From Neoechinorhynchus agilis (lineage: Eukaryota; Acanthocephala), in the NCBI GenBank assembly GCA_051530055.1, contig CM121341.1, forward strand, positions 11,160,001-11,224,000: a stretch of DNA of 64,000 bases. Reading direction: 5' to 3'. The notes under the pieces are model-generated. The model did no database searches. It was given only the letters and a program-made list of their open reading frames with translations, and was not told where the DNA came from. The first letter of the stretch is position 1. Each line of letters opens with the position of its first letter. The position numbers and the translations under genes were made by a program. Below, piece by piece: positions 11,288 through 24,054 of the stretch.

Positions 11288-14200
11288 ATATAACAACTAG
11301 TTTTTATTCGAAGTCCGCCTTCCAACTAGCACAGGCTATCTATATATGTGTGTGGTCCGAATCGATATTCAATGCGACACACATACTTTTATGTGTATCG
11401 CATGGATCGATACTTTGCGTGCATCACAACTTATCTTTCCCTTCCTTTTTAGGAATCATATCGCGGGTGTTGTTTACGTTCCCTCGATCCCCATCTTGGA
11501 AATGTTATTGATGGGTTTGTTTGTTCTGTGTCTTCCACTTCAGTGCTCCCGGCTTCTTGACCTTCCTGTCCATGACTTAGTTGTGATCTATTCTGTTCCT
11601 TCGCACATGCTTCTCCTACCGATCTTTTCCTTATATCTGAAGCGTCTTCTCAAATTGACACCTTGACTTTCGACATTGTATGAAGTCCGAGCAATTCTAT
11701 TCGATACTCTTCCTTCTTTCCACGAGTTTGAGCTGCGACCGCAAATCCACACACTATCCGAAGGTTTGAACACTCTAATTTCCGATCGAGCGTCGTGTTT
11801 GGATTTTTGTATATTTCGTCTCCTGCTTATAGTCGATCGTAAATTCGGACGTATACGATCAAATACGGTCTTCAACCGCCGTCCAAGTAATGTCTCAGCT
11901 GGTGTTTTTTGGCTAGTGTTGTGTGGTGTATTCCAGTAACTTAAAAGAAATTGGTGAATTGAGAGCGTATTTTTGTACTGATCGTTTTTGACGTGTACTC
12001 GTCTCTTGAAAGTTCCGATGAATCTACCAAACTGTTGGTTTGAGGATGGTAGATAGATGAACTGATATGCCTTATCCCATTTGTTGAACAAAACTGTTTA
12101 AATTGTGCGGACTGAAAGGGTGGGCCATTGTCAGATATGATTTCGGCTGGGACTCTGAATCGCGCAAAAACGGATCTTAATTTGTCGATGGTTTCGAATG
12201 CAGATGTTGAGTGTCTTGGAAAAATCTCCGGCCAGTGGCTATACGCGTCTATAAGCACTAGAAACGATTGTCCATTGATTGGTCCCGCAAAATCCAAATG
12301 GATTCGGGTCCACGGTTCCTCTGGCACGTCCCATTGGTACATCGGAGTTTCTGCTTCATCTAGTCTCCTGCTCTGGCAGTTCACGCACGTTCCCAACTTG
12401 TGCTCGATGTCCTCTCGTATGGATGGCCACCAACAATAATACCTTGCTAGGTCTTTCATTGCTGTTATCCCGGGCTGTCCAGTATGTAAGACATCAAGTG
12501 CTTTATACCTCAATGCCTGGGGGATTATAGGGAGCTGCAACCATAGAATGACTCCGTCCTCTACTGAAAGCTCTTGTCTGCGAAACGAATATTGGTTCAA
12601 TTTAACTTAGCGATAATCACTCAGAAAATTGATTTATATTGAAAATTTTCGGCCTTTTCGTTGGCCTTCTTCAGTCAGATCTACAATGTTTAAGGCCAAC
12701 GAAAAGGCCGAAAAAATTTTCAATATAAATCAATTTTCTGAGTGATTATCGCTAAGTTAAATTGAAACAATAATGATTAATTTCTTTACACGAATATTGG
12801 TGTAGTTCCGGAGGGACAGTGGATGGCCAACCACTAACTAAGTACCGCTTCACCTTACACAATGCCGAATCTGATTCAGTCGCTTCGCGCATACTATCCA
12901 TAGTCAATTCCATCTAATTTATCATATAATCTTGAATTAGTTCAATTTCGTTCTCTTCGTCGTTGGGGACTGAGCATGTGAGTCGGGAAAGTGTGTCAGC
13001 TATGTGCTTATTTTGTCCTCTAACGAATTCAAGCTCATAGTTGTATTGTGATAATTCAATGCCCCAGCGGACCAATCGTTGATTTGTCATATTGGACAAG
13101 TTTCGGTTAACTCCATAAATATATTTTAGCGGCTTATAGTCACTACAAATCTTAAACTTTCGGCCTGCTAAATATTGGTTGAATTTCCGAGTAGCAAACA
13201 TGATGGCTAGGCCCCCTTTTTCCACCTGAGAGTGGTTTTTCTCTGGCCCCTTAAGGATTCTCGACGCATACGCCGCTGGTAATATGCTTCCATCTGCTTG
13301 TACTTCCATTAATACCGCCTCAAGGCCTTTGTCGCTTGCGTCGCACCATAATTCAGTTTGTTTGTCCATTTGAAATGTCTTGAGGAATTGAGCTTTCGTT
13401 AAGGATTCACGCACTTCCTGGAAAGCATGCTCGTGTTCGGACTTCCATTCCCATCGTCTTCTTTTTGTGTCAGCTCATAAAAAGCTCCACATTTAGGTTG
13501 AAGTTCTGGAATAAATTTGTTCAGGAAATTGACTGTCCCGAGAAATGACCTAAGTTCCCCTTTATTCGGTTGCCGCGGTAAGGCCAAGATTGCTTGAATC
13601 TTTTGTTGACTTGGTTGAATGCTGTCTCGATGTAACATGTGTCCGAGGAATTCTATGGTGTCCTGAAGGAATATACATTTTTTTCTATTTAATTTCAATC
13701 CAACTCGATTGAATCTATTAAATACTTCGGATAAGCTTGCTAGATGATCGTTGAGAGTTCTTCCTGTAATTAGTACATCATCCAAGTAAATTGCGATGCC
13801 AGGAATTCCTTCGAGTAGTTCATCCCTGTAACGTTGAAAAACTGCCGGAGCTGAGCTGATTCCAAATGGCAGTCGTTTGTATCGGAAAAATCCTCGATGG
13901 GTCGAGATTGTCAAGGATTTACTAGAGTCCGCGTTGACAGGTAGTTGCAGATAAGCATATTTCTAATGGAGCCTTGAATACTGCTCACCTCCCGCTATTT
14001 GGTTGACGATCTCTTCCCATGTAGGAATGACGTAGTTATCGATTGTTAGATGTGGATTAATTGTTACTCTAAAGTCTCCGCATATCCTGATATCACCACT
14101 GGTTTCCTTGCAATCACAATCGGCGCAGCTCAATCGATAGAGTCTTTACGTAGATCCACTTTCTCCAGCACATCTGATTCTAATTGCCTTATCAACTCGT

Positions 14201-15680
14201 TTTCTACTTTGTTCTTCAATGTCAGTGGAATTCTTCGACTTGCACATCTTCTCGGTGTGGCATTGGGTGCGATTGCTAGTGATATTTCGGTATTATTGAC
14301 AGGAGTATTCGATTCATCGAAAATCGACTTATTCTTCAATAGTAGCTGATCGATTGAGGTAACGACCGAATCGATATCTGATTCTGTTTGCTGGCTATCA
14401 AGCCTGTGGCATATGACATCAGGCCAAGGAATTTCGAAAGCGTCTATCCAGGGACGCCCAAATAGGCTATACTTACCGTTTCGTACCACCATGACTTCTA
14501 ACTGCTTTTGTCTTTCTCCCAAACTCGCATTGATATTGCATTTTCCCAGGGTTACTAACCGTTTGCCACCATACGCCTTGAGGGGTTTGGTAGCATTCAA
14601 AGTTGGCTGGCCTATTCTACGCCAATCTGACATAGTCAACACCGATACACTGGCACCAGTATCATATTCCATCGTTATTTGTCCCATTTATTTGAGCATC
14701 TATTCTTGGAATCTGATTCGTCACTATCGTTGTATGGTTCACATTTATTATCGTATTTAGTTCTTCAATTTGATCTACCGGGTACCTTGATCGGCAACAC
14801 GATCTGAAATGACCCGTCCTTTAGCGCTTGAAAAACTCTTGTTCTTTGCTGGACACTTCGATATTTCGTGCTCTAGTCCACATCTTTTACAGCGTTGTTT
14901 AGGTCTTTTCTCTCTTTGATCACGTATATTATGCCGTTTTGGAATCGTGTCAATTTTGAATCTTTCCGTCTTGCATATATTTTGCTGTGCTGTGTATGAA
15001 TCATTCGGAAGTTCTTGACCTACATACTGCTTCCTCCACGACGTATCCTTTATGATTTTAAACGTTTCACAAATCTTCATCACGTCGCTCAAAGAAGGTG
15101 CTGCCATTTGCAAAATTTTGTTCCTCACCTCATCGTGTGGCGTTCCAATCGCTATCTGGTCTCTGATCTGCTCGTCGATCGCATCTTTTTCCGAATTGAT
15201 GGATTTATTGAAAAATTGATACAATCCAGCTTTTTCTCGTAGGTCTGCAATCCATGATGCATAAGTTTGACCATTTTTCATTTCGTATTGACTAGATGCA
15301 TATGGATTGGGCGTGAGTAATGGGTATCCAGCAATTCTATTAATTCATAGCAATCATAATCATTGACATCTTTTCCCGTACTTAGATTGGACAGTAGTTG
15401 GCATGCCGAGGGCCCAATCCATGATGGCCGGAATCCCGTTGCTCGCACATTATCCTTCCTGGCAGTCGTGTTCGAATTATCCCACGTTAGCAACTGTTCT
15501 AATAATTGTTGCTGTTGTTGGAGAATTGTTCTCAATAAACCACCCTCGTCGCCAGTTGTAGTAGTCATGTAACAACTAGTTTGTTATTCGAAGTCTGCCT
15601 TCAAAAAAAGATTTATTCGAAGTGGGAACATCTTATATAGTCTTGGAGCTGGACTGAGTTATATGATCAACACAGTCTTC
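11288..15680 (-). mobile_element. Broken Ty3/gypsy-type LTR retrotransposon (fossil)
   Basis: On the minus strand the parts run in Ty3/gypsy order: gag with a zinc-knuckle-like motif (about 15.57-14.8 kb), aspartic protease with a DTGA motif (about 14.7-14.3 kb), reverse transcriptase with YLDD (about 14.1-13.5 kb), RNase H (about 13.4-12.9 kb), and integrase with zinc-binding and DDE-type core regions (about 12.6-11.6 kb). LTR-derived sequence sharing CTAGTTGTTA and GACTTCGAATAA lies at both ends (11288-11325 and 15567-15605), but the two copies have drifted. The element is broken, with at least half a dozen disruptions, and is interrupted by a MITE at about 12.6-12.8 kb. I infer that it is old and inactive. 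Confidence 0.9.
12596..12789. mobile_element. Palindromic MITE nested in the LTR element
   Basis: Two arms of about 75 nt (12596-12672 and 12690-12766) are near-perfect reverse complements, starting TTCAATTTAACTTAGCG and ending CGCTAAGTTAAATTGAA. The 11-bp string ACGAATATTGG stands on both sides (12585-12595 and 12790-12800), as expected of a target-site duplication, although 23 nt separate the right arm from its copy. It is non-coding and younger than its host element. Confidence 0.8.
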
Positions 15681-18600
15681 AGAATAGGCTCCACCGAGCT
15701 AGTGCAGTCCATTTCAAGCTTTTAGTGGCCCAGTCAGCAGAAGATGCCCAATCAAAGGGTAGTCTGGATAGGATTTCTAAAAATACGCAGCGGAACTTCT
15801 GGCGTTGTTCGGGTGGTCGGCCTATGGAATAGAAGACCAGACTGGAGATTGCCCATGAGCACCATATAGTCTTGCATACTTTGGCGCTTAGGCCCAGACG
15901 GACAGCACGCTTTGCCTTAGCTCTAGCAGCCTTCAACAATTTCTTCATTTTGCATATATCAGGTGAAATGGACAAATTAGCGGTGAGAGTGTAACCTAAA
16001 ATGTTAAGCCATTTATTTACGGCGTAAAAATCTAGATTAAAAAATGCTTAATAAACTCCCGTATGCGCCTTTTTCCAGTGGATGATTTTGATTTAATTAA
16101 AAATTAGGTTAGGTAGATATTCCTTTAAAAATTTCAGCACGGCAGCAAGTTTTTCTCGTGCTCGTATATAATTTGCCTCCTTAATTACAACCGAAAGATC
16201 ATCGGCATACATAGTATTTGATTTGCAAACATTGCAGTTTTTACAATATATTGAGTGGCTATGCAAAACAAAATGGGCGATAGAGGGGATCCTTGTGGTA
16301 GCCCTTCCTGCTGATAGAATATGGTTCTAGAAGGATCATCTGAAAAGTAGAAACGATTAGATTTTAATGTATTATTTACCCTAGCTATCAGATTAACAGG
16401 AAAAAAATCTTAAAATATTCATAACAAAATCAATATCAATGTTATCGAATGCCTTGCTTATATCAAAAAATATCAAAATGTTCATTGACCTTTGAAATTT
16501 GAAGTTTTCAATTATTTGAGTCATTGCCGTGTATACAGATTTCCCTGGAACAAACCCGTGGCAACGCTCGTCAATTATCTGGTTTTGTACAGCGAAGTGT
16601 AATATTCTCTTGGCCAAAACTCTTTCTTATATAAAAACCAATGCATTTTGTATTGAAATTGGTCTGACATCGGTAGCTGACTTGATGACCCATCCTTTCT
16701 TCTTACATAAAAAAATCCATTTAGCTATGTTAATCTTAGTCCACTCATCGCGAGAGAGCTAGTAGCAAATGACGTGCCAAAGAATTAACATTTTTGCCGT
16801 CGATTACATTGGTAGCCTTGAAGCACGGCGAATGGCCGTTATGTGAGTTAAGGTTTCTTGATCCCCACCATATCGACAAGCCGTCCAAGGAAATATCCGA
16901 CCTTCGAGGCTTGATTCTAATGAAAGTGGAAGCCTGGGATATTATACTGGCTCCGTTCGTGTGTTCGGCGATGAGCGCATTGACAACATTGTTAAACCCA
17001 GCAGTTTTTATCCACTGTGCCGCGGCCTTTTTCCATGGATGAAACTTTTTCTTCGAGATTATTTGCCACCAAGGAGAGGAATAACACAATAATGGTCCCA
17101 TTCTCCTTTTATCCTGGGAAAATTGAAAGCGAACCCGGCAAGGCCAATACAATGAGGCCCAGAATTTTATAGAATCATGAACGCCCCTGGCTTTATAGAG
17201 TTTCCGCCCATATAGAGACAAACGTTTAGGTGTATGCTGTCGATGAGATGGAGTTCTAGCTACCGAGGTAAGTATATTGTCACTGGTCCTCACAAGGAAA
17301 TCATTTATTCCTTCCAAATCCTTGAACGCGTTAGTAACGCACATTAAATCGGTGAGAGAATTAAAAATTGATATATTGAGAGCACTTTACTTAAAAATAC
17401 GCGATAATAAATTATTTGTACCCATCCTGAAAGGAGCAGACTGGGAGACAAGCCTAGGCTTGAATCGTGAGTTATTTTTTGCAATGCACAGGTCGATAAC
17501 CGAGTGTATCCGACCATCAGTAAAACTTGGGTAATCCGGAGTAACGAGACTATGTGAGTCTCCCGAATGAACAATAGCATTGATACATTTATGCGACGGA
17601 TCGTTAAAATCTCCGAACAAAAAAAATCAATCCCAGAAGCTAGTAAATTCTTTAAAATAGCTTTGTTGTGTGTGCTATGGATTTTTTTGGGGCGTATATA
17701 AATATTCCCGAAAATGTGTTTCCTCCCATTCCAACACAATGAAAATATAGCGTATGATAAGTCCGGAGATGTGTATTCGCATAGAAGTAGCGGGTAGAGT
17801 CAAGAACGAAAAATTGATAGAAATGGGTGGCGTGCAAAAAGCGTGTATTCTCCTAAAAAAGCATTAAAACACTGAGGCAAACTAGGAATGGTATATAGAG
17901 ACTTGGTCTCCTGGGTGAAAATCGCGTCATTTCTCCTCACTTCGGATAACAAGCTGAGAATTCCCGAAAGGCCGCCAGAATTCCACTGCGCTATTTTCAG
18001 TTCCATTCAGAACTACCCTTAATTAAATTTTGGGTACCTGCGGCACAAACCTGAGTTTGTCGAGGATTGTTTGTACGAATTCCTCTTCTTCTGTCCTGTT
18101 TATGTCATCCTTATGCTCATCTTGATTCAAGATGGACCGCTTCCGAGTCCGTTTGCATGGGGTATGATGTGCTTCTAAGGACATCGGAAGCGTGCTCAGT
18201 CTCGTCGTTACTGTCTCGAGTAGGACATTGAGATGAGCCGTCATTCTTCTTTCCAGTCCCTGGATCGCTGAAGCTATTCGCATATCTACCATCTGCATGA
18301 CTTTGTCAGAAAACTCTTTGAGCTTCACTTCCAGTGAGTCTCCTTGACATGGTCTCCCATGTCCGTTATTACTCAATATTCATGGACGTGAATGGGGTTG
18401 CTCATTGGTTGACCACGTGTCGGATGGTTGACATGTTGTTTCGCAGGACCCAAAGCACGTATCTCTTGAAATTGTCGCAGGATTTAGAGAAAGCACAGTG
18501 ACCTTCTTGAAGGCAATTTACACAACGCTTCGATGTCCTTGGGCAGTTCGAGGAGCTATACTCCTCCGTGCAGTAGGCAAAATTAATCTTTTTCGATGGA

Positions 18601-19004
18601 CATTTCTGCATCCAGTGCCCCCATGCTTGGCAAATGGAACATCTGGGGAAGGCGTAGTCGTCTTGTAGGGATATTTCGTTGGAGCTGAACTTTATTTCCA
18701 TCGTATGGAAAAAATATCGCTCATTTGTAAGAGTATCTCTTCTGTCGACCGATGCTTAAACAACCGCTCTCGGAATCGGCATCCCAGTTCTCGCCGATTT
18801 CAAGAAAAACAACAGTTTACAGTTAAATTTCGTTTCAAAGTCTTTCCTGTCTTCCTCATCGATGTCAGGTGAAATTCCATTAACAAGAAAGGTAGATTCG
18901 TAACTTTGGTTGATTATTTGTACTCCTCTCGTGTCGCATTTATTATTTATGTGGGAAAAATTAACATAACACGCCGTATCCTCCTGGTTAAAGGCAAAAA
19001 ACAT
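15606..19004 (-). mobile_element. Broken APE-type LINE (Jockey/I/R1-like)
   Basis: Read on the minus strand, this is a nearly full set of LINE parts. ORF1 (about 19004-18023) carries CCHC knuckles, CSICQAWGHWMQKC and CVNCLQEGHCAFSKSC, and a coiled-coil-like C-terminus. Next come an APE endonuclease (about 18006-17390; QWNSGGLSG, TQETKS, FGDFND, SVIDLCIA), a linker (about 17344-16745) and reverse transcriptase (about 16617 on; CHGFVPGKS, FDISKAFDNI). The C-terminal part ends near 15679 (SWAISSLVFYS, RPPEQRQKF). Several frameshifts and stops split ORF2, so it is dead. The CCHC-bearing ORF1 followed by APE-RT suggests the Jockey/I/R1 group. Its 3' end abuts the LTR element. Confidence 0.88.
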
Positions 19005-20130
19005 ACAGTTACTTCCCCATCTGACCTGAGGCCTATCTCAATACAAAATTCTCTTGTATCGTTATATGACAAGGCACTCGCTGACTACCTCATGGAATTT
19101 TGTGTGGAAAAGGACATCATCGCCTCAAACTGTCATGGTTTCTTCGAGGGTAGGTCGGTCATTTCGGCCGTTAGGATATCTATTCTGCTCTTTCCCTCAA
19201 CCCATGCAAATGCAAATGCCTAGTTTCTTTTAATTTCTCAGCGGCCTATGACAATATCAACCTGTAGTTTCTGCTGAGTTATGTCTTTCCTCAATTTTCC
19301 TAACGATATTCTTGCCCGTCTGAGGGATATACTTAGCTCAAAATCCTTTTACTTCGAGGACGACATGGACGGCAAAGTTTTCTTCCCAACTAAAGGTCTC
19401 CCTCAGGGTTCACCGCTATCCCCAATACTATTTCTGATTGCGATGCAATTCATCTCGGGCTATTCAATAAATGGGGTGAAAATGATTATCTACGCAGACG
19501 ACATTAGCGCGGCTCTTTTTACCGATAACTCCTGAAAACTCCTGGTGTTAATGAGAGACATCGTATCTTTTATTAATCGACAGTCAAACTTAATGGGCCT
19601 AAGCTTGAATTGCAATAAAACAAACATTATGGTCGCGGCTGTTAGCCTTATATTATCAAAAAGTTAAGAAGGATCATCAGGGAACAAATCCTACCAATTG
19701 TAGACCAAGATCCAAATAACAAAAAATTCAACCGAATTATGATTTTAGGATATAATTTTAATGCAAGGTTGAATGAGAAATTTGACCTGACACATTTTAA
19801 TAAAATTCTTAAATTAGCAAAACGTTTTTATATTAGAGCAAGTAAGCTGAACCTAACGGACAAAAAACGCGTTCAAATTTGGAAAGCATGGGCCATCTCT
19901 GGCCTTACGTTTTTTAGTCGCGATAGACGTCCAGAGCAACGTCTTATTTTTGGAGAGGTTCTGCTAAAAAATGCACTATTCCTCAAGCAGCCAGATATTG
20001 ACTCCTTGAAACATAATCTATGCAGATGGATGGATGTTCGAAATGCATGATTGCACAACTTATGTTATGGCCCTCTGACACTTTCCTGTTCGTACGTATG
20101 ATCAAATAAAATTGTAATTGTTATTGAGTA
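18975..20130 (+). mobile_element. 5'-truncated LINE of the same superfamily
   Basis: Reverse transcriptase pieces run on the plus strand: SPSDLRPISIQ (about 19015), CHGFFEGRSV, then GLPQGSPLSPILF and the catalytic YADD (about 19490), then a C-terminal segment (19739-20050) with KAWAISGLTFFS and RRPEQRLIF. That tail matches the tail of the minus-strand LINE (SWAISSLVFYS, RPPEQRQKF), so the two belong to one diverged family. The endonuclease and ORF1 are absent and the frame is broken in several places. The 5' edge lies at the ORF1 start of the other copy, giving a head-to-head arrangement. Confidence 0.87.
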
Positions 20131-20962
20131 CCTCCCGACTGATTATAAAAATCTTGAAGGTCTAATTTAGCAAGAGTTGAACGGCTTTATAGAGCAACAC
20201 TTTTATTCGATTTTACGTTTTCCTCAAATATACAGAATCAATTTTAGGCTGTCTTATATAATTATGACGGATTGACTGTGTATTAAATGAATAATGCTAC
20301 TAAAATTATTGAGGGCAGAAAATTCCATAAAATTTGAAGCTCTAATTTTAGAGATTAGGTCAAGCACTTTTTTCATATTCGATTCCAATAACGAATTCAT
20401 GCATCCGTCAACAAAACTTCCACAGCAGTCTATTTGTTCCTAAAGTTCATACACAAATATATCAAATGAATTGTAGTCTGTTAGAATCCCATATCGAAGT
20501 TTTGTTATAAATTCAATCCAAATGTGATTTCCTCATTAACCAAATTTATTTCCAACATTCATAGAATCAGCATCAGTTCGCATTAAAATGCGGATGCGAG
20601 GATTTTTACCAACATTGAAGTATTGCGTCTACTTCTTATCTAAGTAATCCTAAACCGATGGTAATAGTCCTTCAGTGTGATAAACTGATTGTTCTCGCTA
20701 AATTGGATCGAGATCCGCGATAGAGCTATTTAAGGAACATACAGCTTTTATTCATTGTGCGAGTTTGCCAAGCAGCACTAAACGGAACTTTGTCTTAGAG
20801 GAGTGCATTATACTATGGATCTTTAATCACATTGTTTGTAAAACAGTAGAGTCAATTCAGTTCCGTAGAGCAAGGCTATTCAAGTTTGTGCTTTTGTGTT
20901 TGCATAACCGATAAAGATATAAGTGCAAATGTTCCGTCTAGACTTCAGAAATTCCAGCACTC
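20131..20962. other. Intergenic; no gene seen
   Basis: AT-rich sequence between the LINE remnant and the small secreted-protein gene. No open frame of note and no clear repeat were found. The last 200 bases may hold the promoter of the gene at 20963, but no core element was assigned. Confidence 0.4.
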
Positions 20963-21304
20963 ATGAAACATTCTTTGGCGATCATCACACTTGCAGTGTT
21001 CCTGGTCAGCGTCGGTTGTCGTCCTGATTTCAACAACTACGATGTTGGTAAGCGACTTGTTGACTTTCGAAAGCGTTCAGTTGGGCTGCCTAAAATCATC
21101 GACCAGCAACCGTACGGATATCTTAGTGACATCTGTAGGAAATATTCAACCGCCCTACCCGTTGAGCCTTACTCGAATAACATTATGAAACTTGTATCAA
21201 TGGAATGCAGGTCACCGAATCCATTTGACGGAGAATGTCGCTGTTTTTGGGAAAATAATGTGGTTACTTCGATAAAGCTCGACCGTTGGAACGCGAACTA
21301 CTAA
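20963..21304 (+). CDS. Small secreted protein, 113 aa, unidentified
   Basis: The protein starts MKHSLAIITLAVFLVSVGC, a clear hydrophobic signal peptide with likely cleavage near residues 18-20. Mature residues are mixed, with a KR pair near residue 30, an RKR near 37-39 that could be a prohormone-type processing site, and four cysteines in the second half (DIC, MEC, GEC and RCF contexts), compatible with two disulfides. I recognise no family. AATAAA occurs about 70 nt after the stop (near 21375), so it looks like a complete single-exon gene. A secreted peptide precursor or small effector is possible; the function is unknown. Confidence 0.65.
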   Translation: MKHSLAIITLAVFLVSVGCRPDFNNYDVGKRLVDFRKRSVGLPKIIDQQPYGYLSDICRKYSTALPVEPYSNNIMKLVSMECRSPNPFDGECRCFWENNVVTSIKLDRWNANY

Positions 21305-23242
21305 TGAATTTACTTTGTCCTTCATACTCCCAATCTGTGTTCATGTCTGTATTTGTCTATCAAATCCACAAAAAATAAATTGACGTTCGCCGTGTGATAT
21401 TTTGAAGAACTAAGTACAAACTTCATCACCGTTTCCACTAGGAAGTCCCTCGGCTAGAGTGTTTGGAGCAATAACGATGGCGAAACTGGCGTTTTGAAGA
21501 ATTCTCAAATGGATTACTCCACATTTTAAGATCATCCAAAATCCCGTGAGATGTATGTAAAAAACATTTTAGGGTATTTTTAGTATCTTGAATATAAGCG
21601 CCTTAAACGGTTCAAGGTAATCAATAAAACAATAGCATTCTTTATTTCGAAAATTTGTCGTTTTTCTGTCAATAATAATTTACTCTCGTGTTATTTGATG
21701 CGTTTTTAAATATTATGTCATAGCAGGTAATTTTTAGAATCTTTTAAAAGTACGTTCTTTAACCAATATTTAGTTTTGATCAGGAGTTGAAACCGTTGAA
21801 TACGATTAGTTATTGCGGAGTGACGAAAATTTGCGAACAATATAACGGGCCTAAGAAAAATATATTCACAACATGAATTTGCTTTGGTTTCGTTATTCGG
21901 ACCGAGATATACATTAATTTTAGGTGATGTTCGTGTTTAACAAAAGTATTATATTCAAGATGAGCCGGGAACGCAATCCGATTCAGACCAATCTGCATTC
22001 GCTTAACAATTGCAAATGATTCTAAAACCACTCTACCCGGTTGAAATTTATGGCGACGAGTGCATTTAATTTAACTTAATAGTGTAAATTGAACAAAGGC
22101 AGAAATCCATAGCTTACGATCTACTAACTCAACTTATTTTAGTTTTAAAGGTTTATAATTCACTTTAGATAACTTGCGGCAGTCAATCTCTTGGACATTT
22201 TTTTGGAAATGAAACGTTAGTTATTTAAGAGACCTTTAAAAACCGCATTGCGTATATCGCAATTTTTATGAAAGGTTTTTAACGAGGGATCGGCGTTGAA
22301 CAAAGACATTTTTGTAATTTTGAAAGCGAAGAGATACTAAAGAGTAAATGTAGATGACCTCGTCTAAAAATTGCTCAGTAGACCACTGTTCTGCCTAAAA
22401 TAGCAGAAGCTGCGGAAATATTCAATGGCATCCATAATCGTCCCGTTTGCCGATTAGGTCTAAATTAGATAACTGCGATGTATGAAAATGTCGATATGTG
22501 AAGTACCGGGGAATGTGATTCGAATTATTGTTTAGAAGTCTACACCCGCGATAAATGATTATTTATTGAAGGCGTTCTGCGAACCTCGTAGGGTTCATCA
22601 TCAGTTCTAAAATACAAGTGGATGAGTAACTATTTCACTCTCATGCGCGCTTATGGTAACACGAACAGCGTAGACCGAAATATCAAATTTGTAAAATGAA
22701 TGAGTACACTTAGATGATTCTCTTTTCAGTTACTTTCAAAATTAAATTGATGAATGATACGTGGTAAAGGCTGCTGATTTGTTGATGGACTAAATGTAAT
22801 TAATTATTTGGCGTCCGTTTGATTGTTTGCTCTCCACATAAATCCTTGTTTACGTTTTGTAAAAATGTTGTTGTTTTTAGGAGACTTCGAGAGTTCAGTA
22901 TTGTCAATGTTATGTGTCAAACATTACACATCACGATTAGAAATTGATACTATTGACGTCTATATCGAATAGTAAATAAGTGCGACATTTATGTATTGAT
23001 CACAAATCTTCTCACATATCGACCCTTCCTTTTTAATTGACACTCCGTTCCTTTATATCTAATTAATATATATCACAGCTCGATACTAAACGACTTCTCC
23101 ACAAAACTCATCACACTTTCGATTGTTCAGGTCCTAACTTATCGCCCGGAGAAGATATCAGAGAATATGCGGTACACTTCATTTCGCTATATGGTTGGTA
23201 TGTCTTGTAAATATGTCTAACTTCAGATTTTGCAAATTTTAG
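21305..23242. other. Intergenic; contains one MITE end
   Basis: AT-rich sequence with no supported gene apart from a possible upstream exon of the MATH-like gene near 23170-23215. A half copy of the TCGATATGTGA/TTGTTTAG repeat family lies at about 22490-22615. Confidence 0.45.
22490..22615 (+). repeat. Solitary end of the TCGATATGTGA MITE family
   Basis: The order TCGATATGTGAAG, GTACCGG, ATTGTTTAGAAGTCTACACCC, TTATTGAAGGCGTT, GGGTTCATCATCAG matches the left arms of the elements at 24.6 and 63.4 kb and the array at 33.1 kb. No right arm is seen. Confidence 0.75.
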
Positions 23243-23278
23243 CTACGAAGACGATTTGTCTTATTCATAGAACGGTTC

Positions 23279-24054
23279 ATGTACAATCCGCATAGATCCC
23301 AGAGGAAACCGGCAAATTATCCTGACGATTTTGTTATTCCAGACGAATCCACAGATAACCGTTCGAAAAGGTGAATTTAAGCTATCATTTCAATGAACAA
23401 TATTTTTCTTGTAGATTCTCTATCGCTACCGTATCAGAAAAATCATTCGAGCATCGAGATACATTGCTCAACGAACATCACGTAACAATTCATTCAAGAT
23501 GTACTTGCATGTCCAGCAGGTAAATCAATCTTTTTCGAGTCGCATGTCTCAAAAGTCTCGTTATTCTTAGACACAATAATCTACTCAGAATTTTTTACAT
23601 GTGGACGATTAAGAACTTTAAAGCATATCATCATTACCCAGATGAAATCGTTGCTCTCAAAAGTGGAATATTCTGTCCCATAGAGCCTCAACAAAATTTC
23701 GGTGAGCTTGAAGCATCTGCACCATTGCGATCTATGGATTGGCGCATTATTTGTTCGCCTGTGAAAAAATGCGGAGATACACAGCATTATTGGGAACTAA
23801 GGCTTGTTTTAGAAGACGGTATGAAACCAGTTCGAGCTAAAGCTCAATTTTATATCGAACGTTATGGTCACACGAAAATTAAGGTTGACGGGGATACTAA
23901 TTTTAAGGCATATTATCCTGGAGTCACATCGGACATCGCTCTAAAGAAACCACTAGCATCTGTGCCAAATAGAGACCTTTTCTGCTCGATGGATACTCTT
24001 GGCAGAGTTCGAATATGCATCAAGATGGCAATACACGAGGACTTGGAATATTAA
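23279..24054 (+). CDS. MATH/TRAF-domain-like protein, four-exon gene
   Basis: Coding segments 23279-23370, 23415-23519 and 23571-24054 join in frame through introns of 44 nt (AAAG|GTGAAT...TTGTAG) and 51 nt (GCAG|GTAAAT...TTCTTAG). The frame is open back to an acceptor at 23242, so a further upstream exon is likely; the start at 23279 is the first ATG in that exon. The C-terminal 150 residues read MWTIKNFKAY, DWRIICSP, YWELRLVLEDGM and VRAKAQFYI, the pattern of a diverged MATH (TRAF-like) beta-sandwich, usually a protein-binding module in BTB/E3 adaptors. No BTB domain is seen. The family call is moderate; expression and gene structure look sound. Confidence 0.6.
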
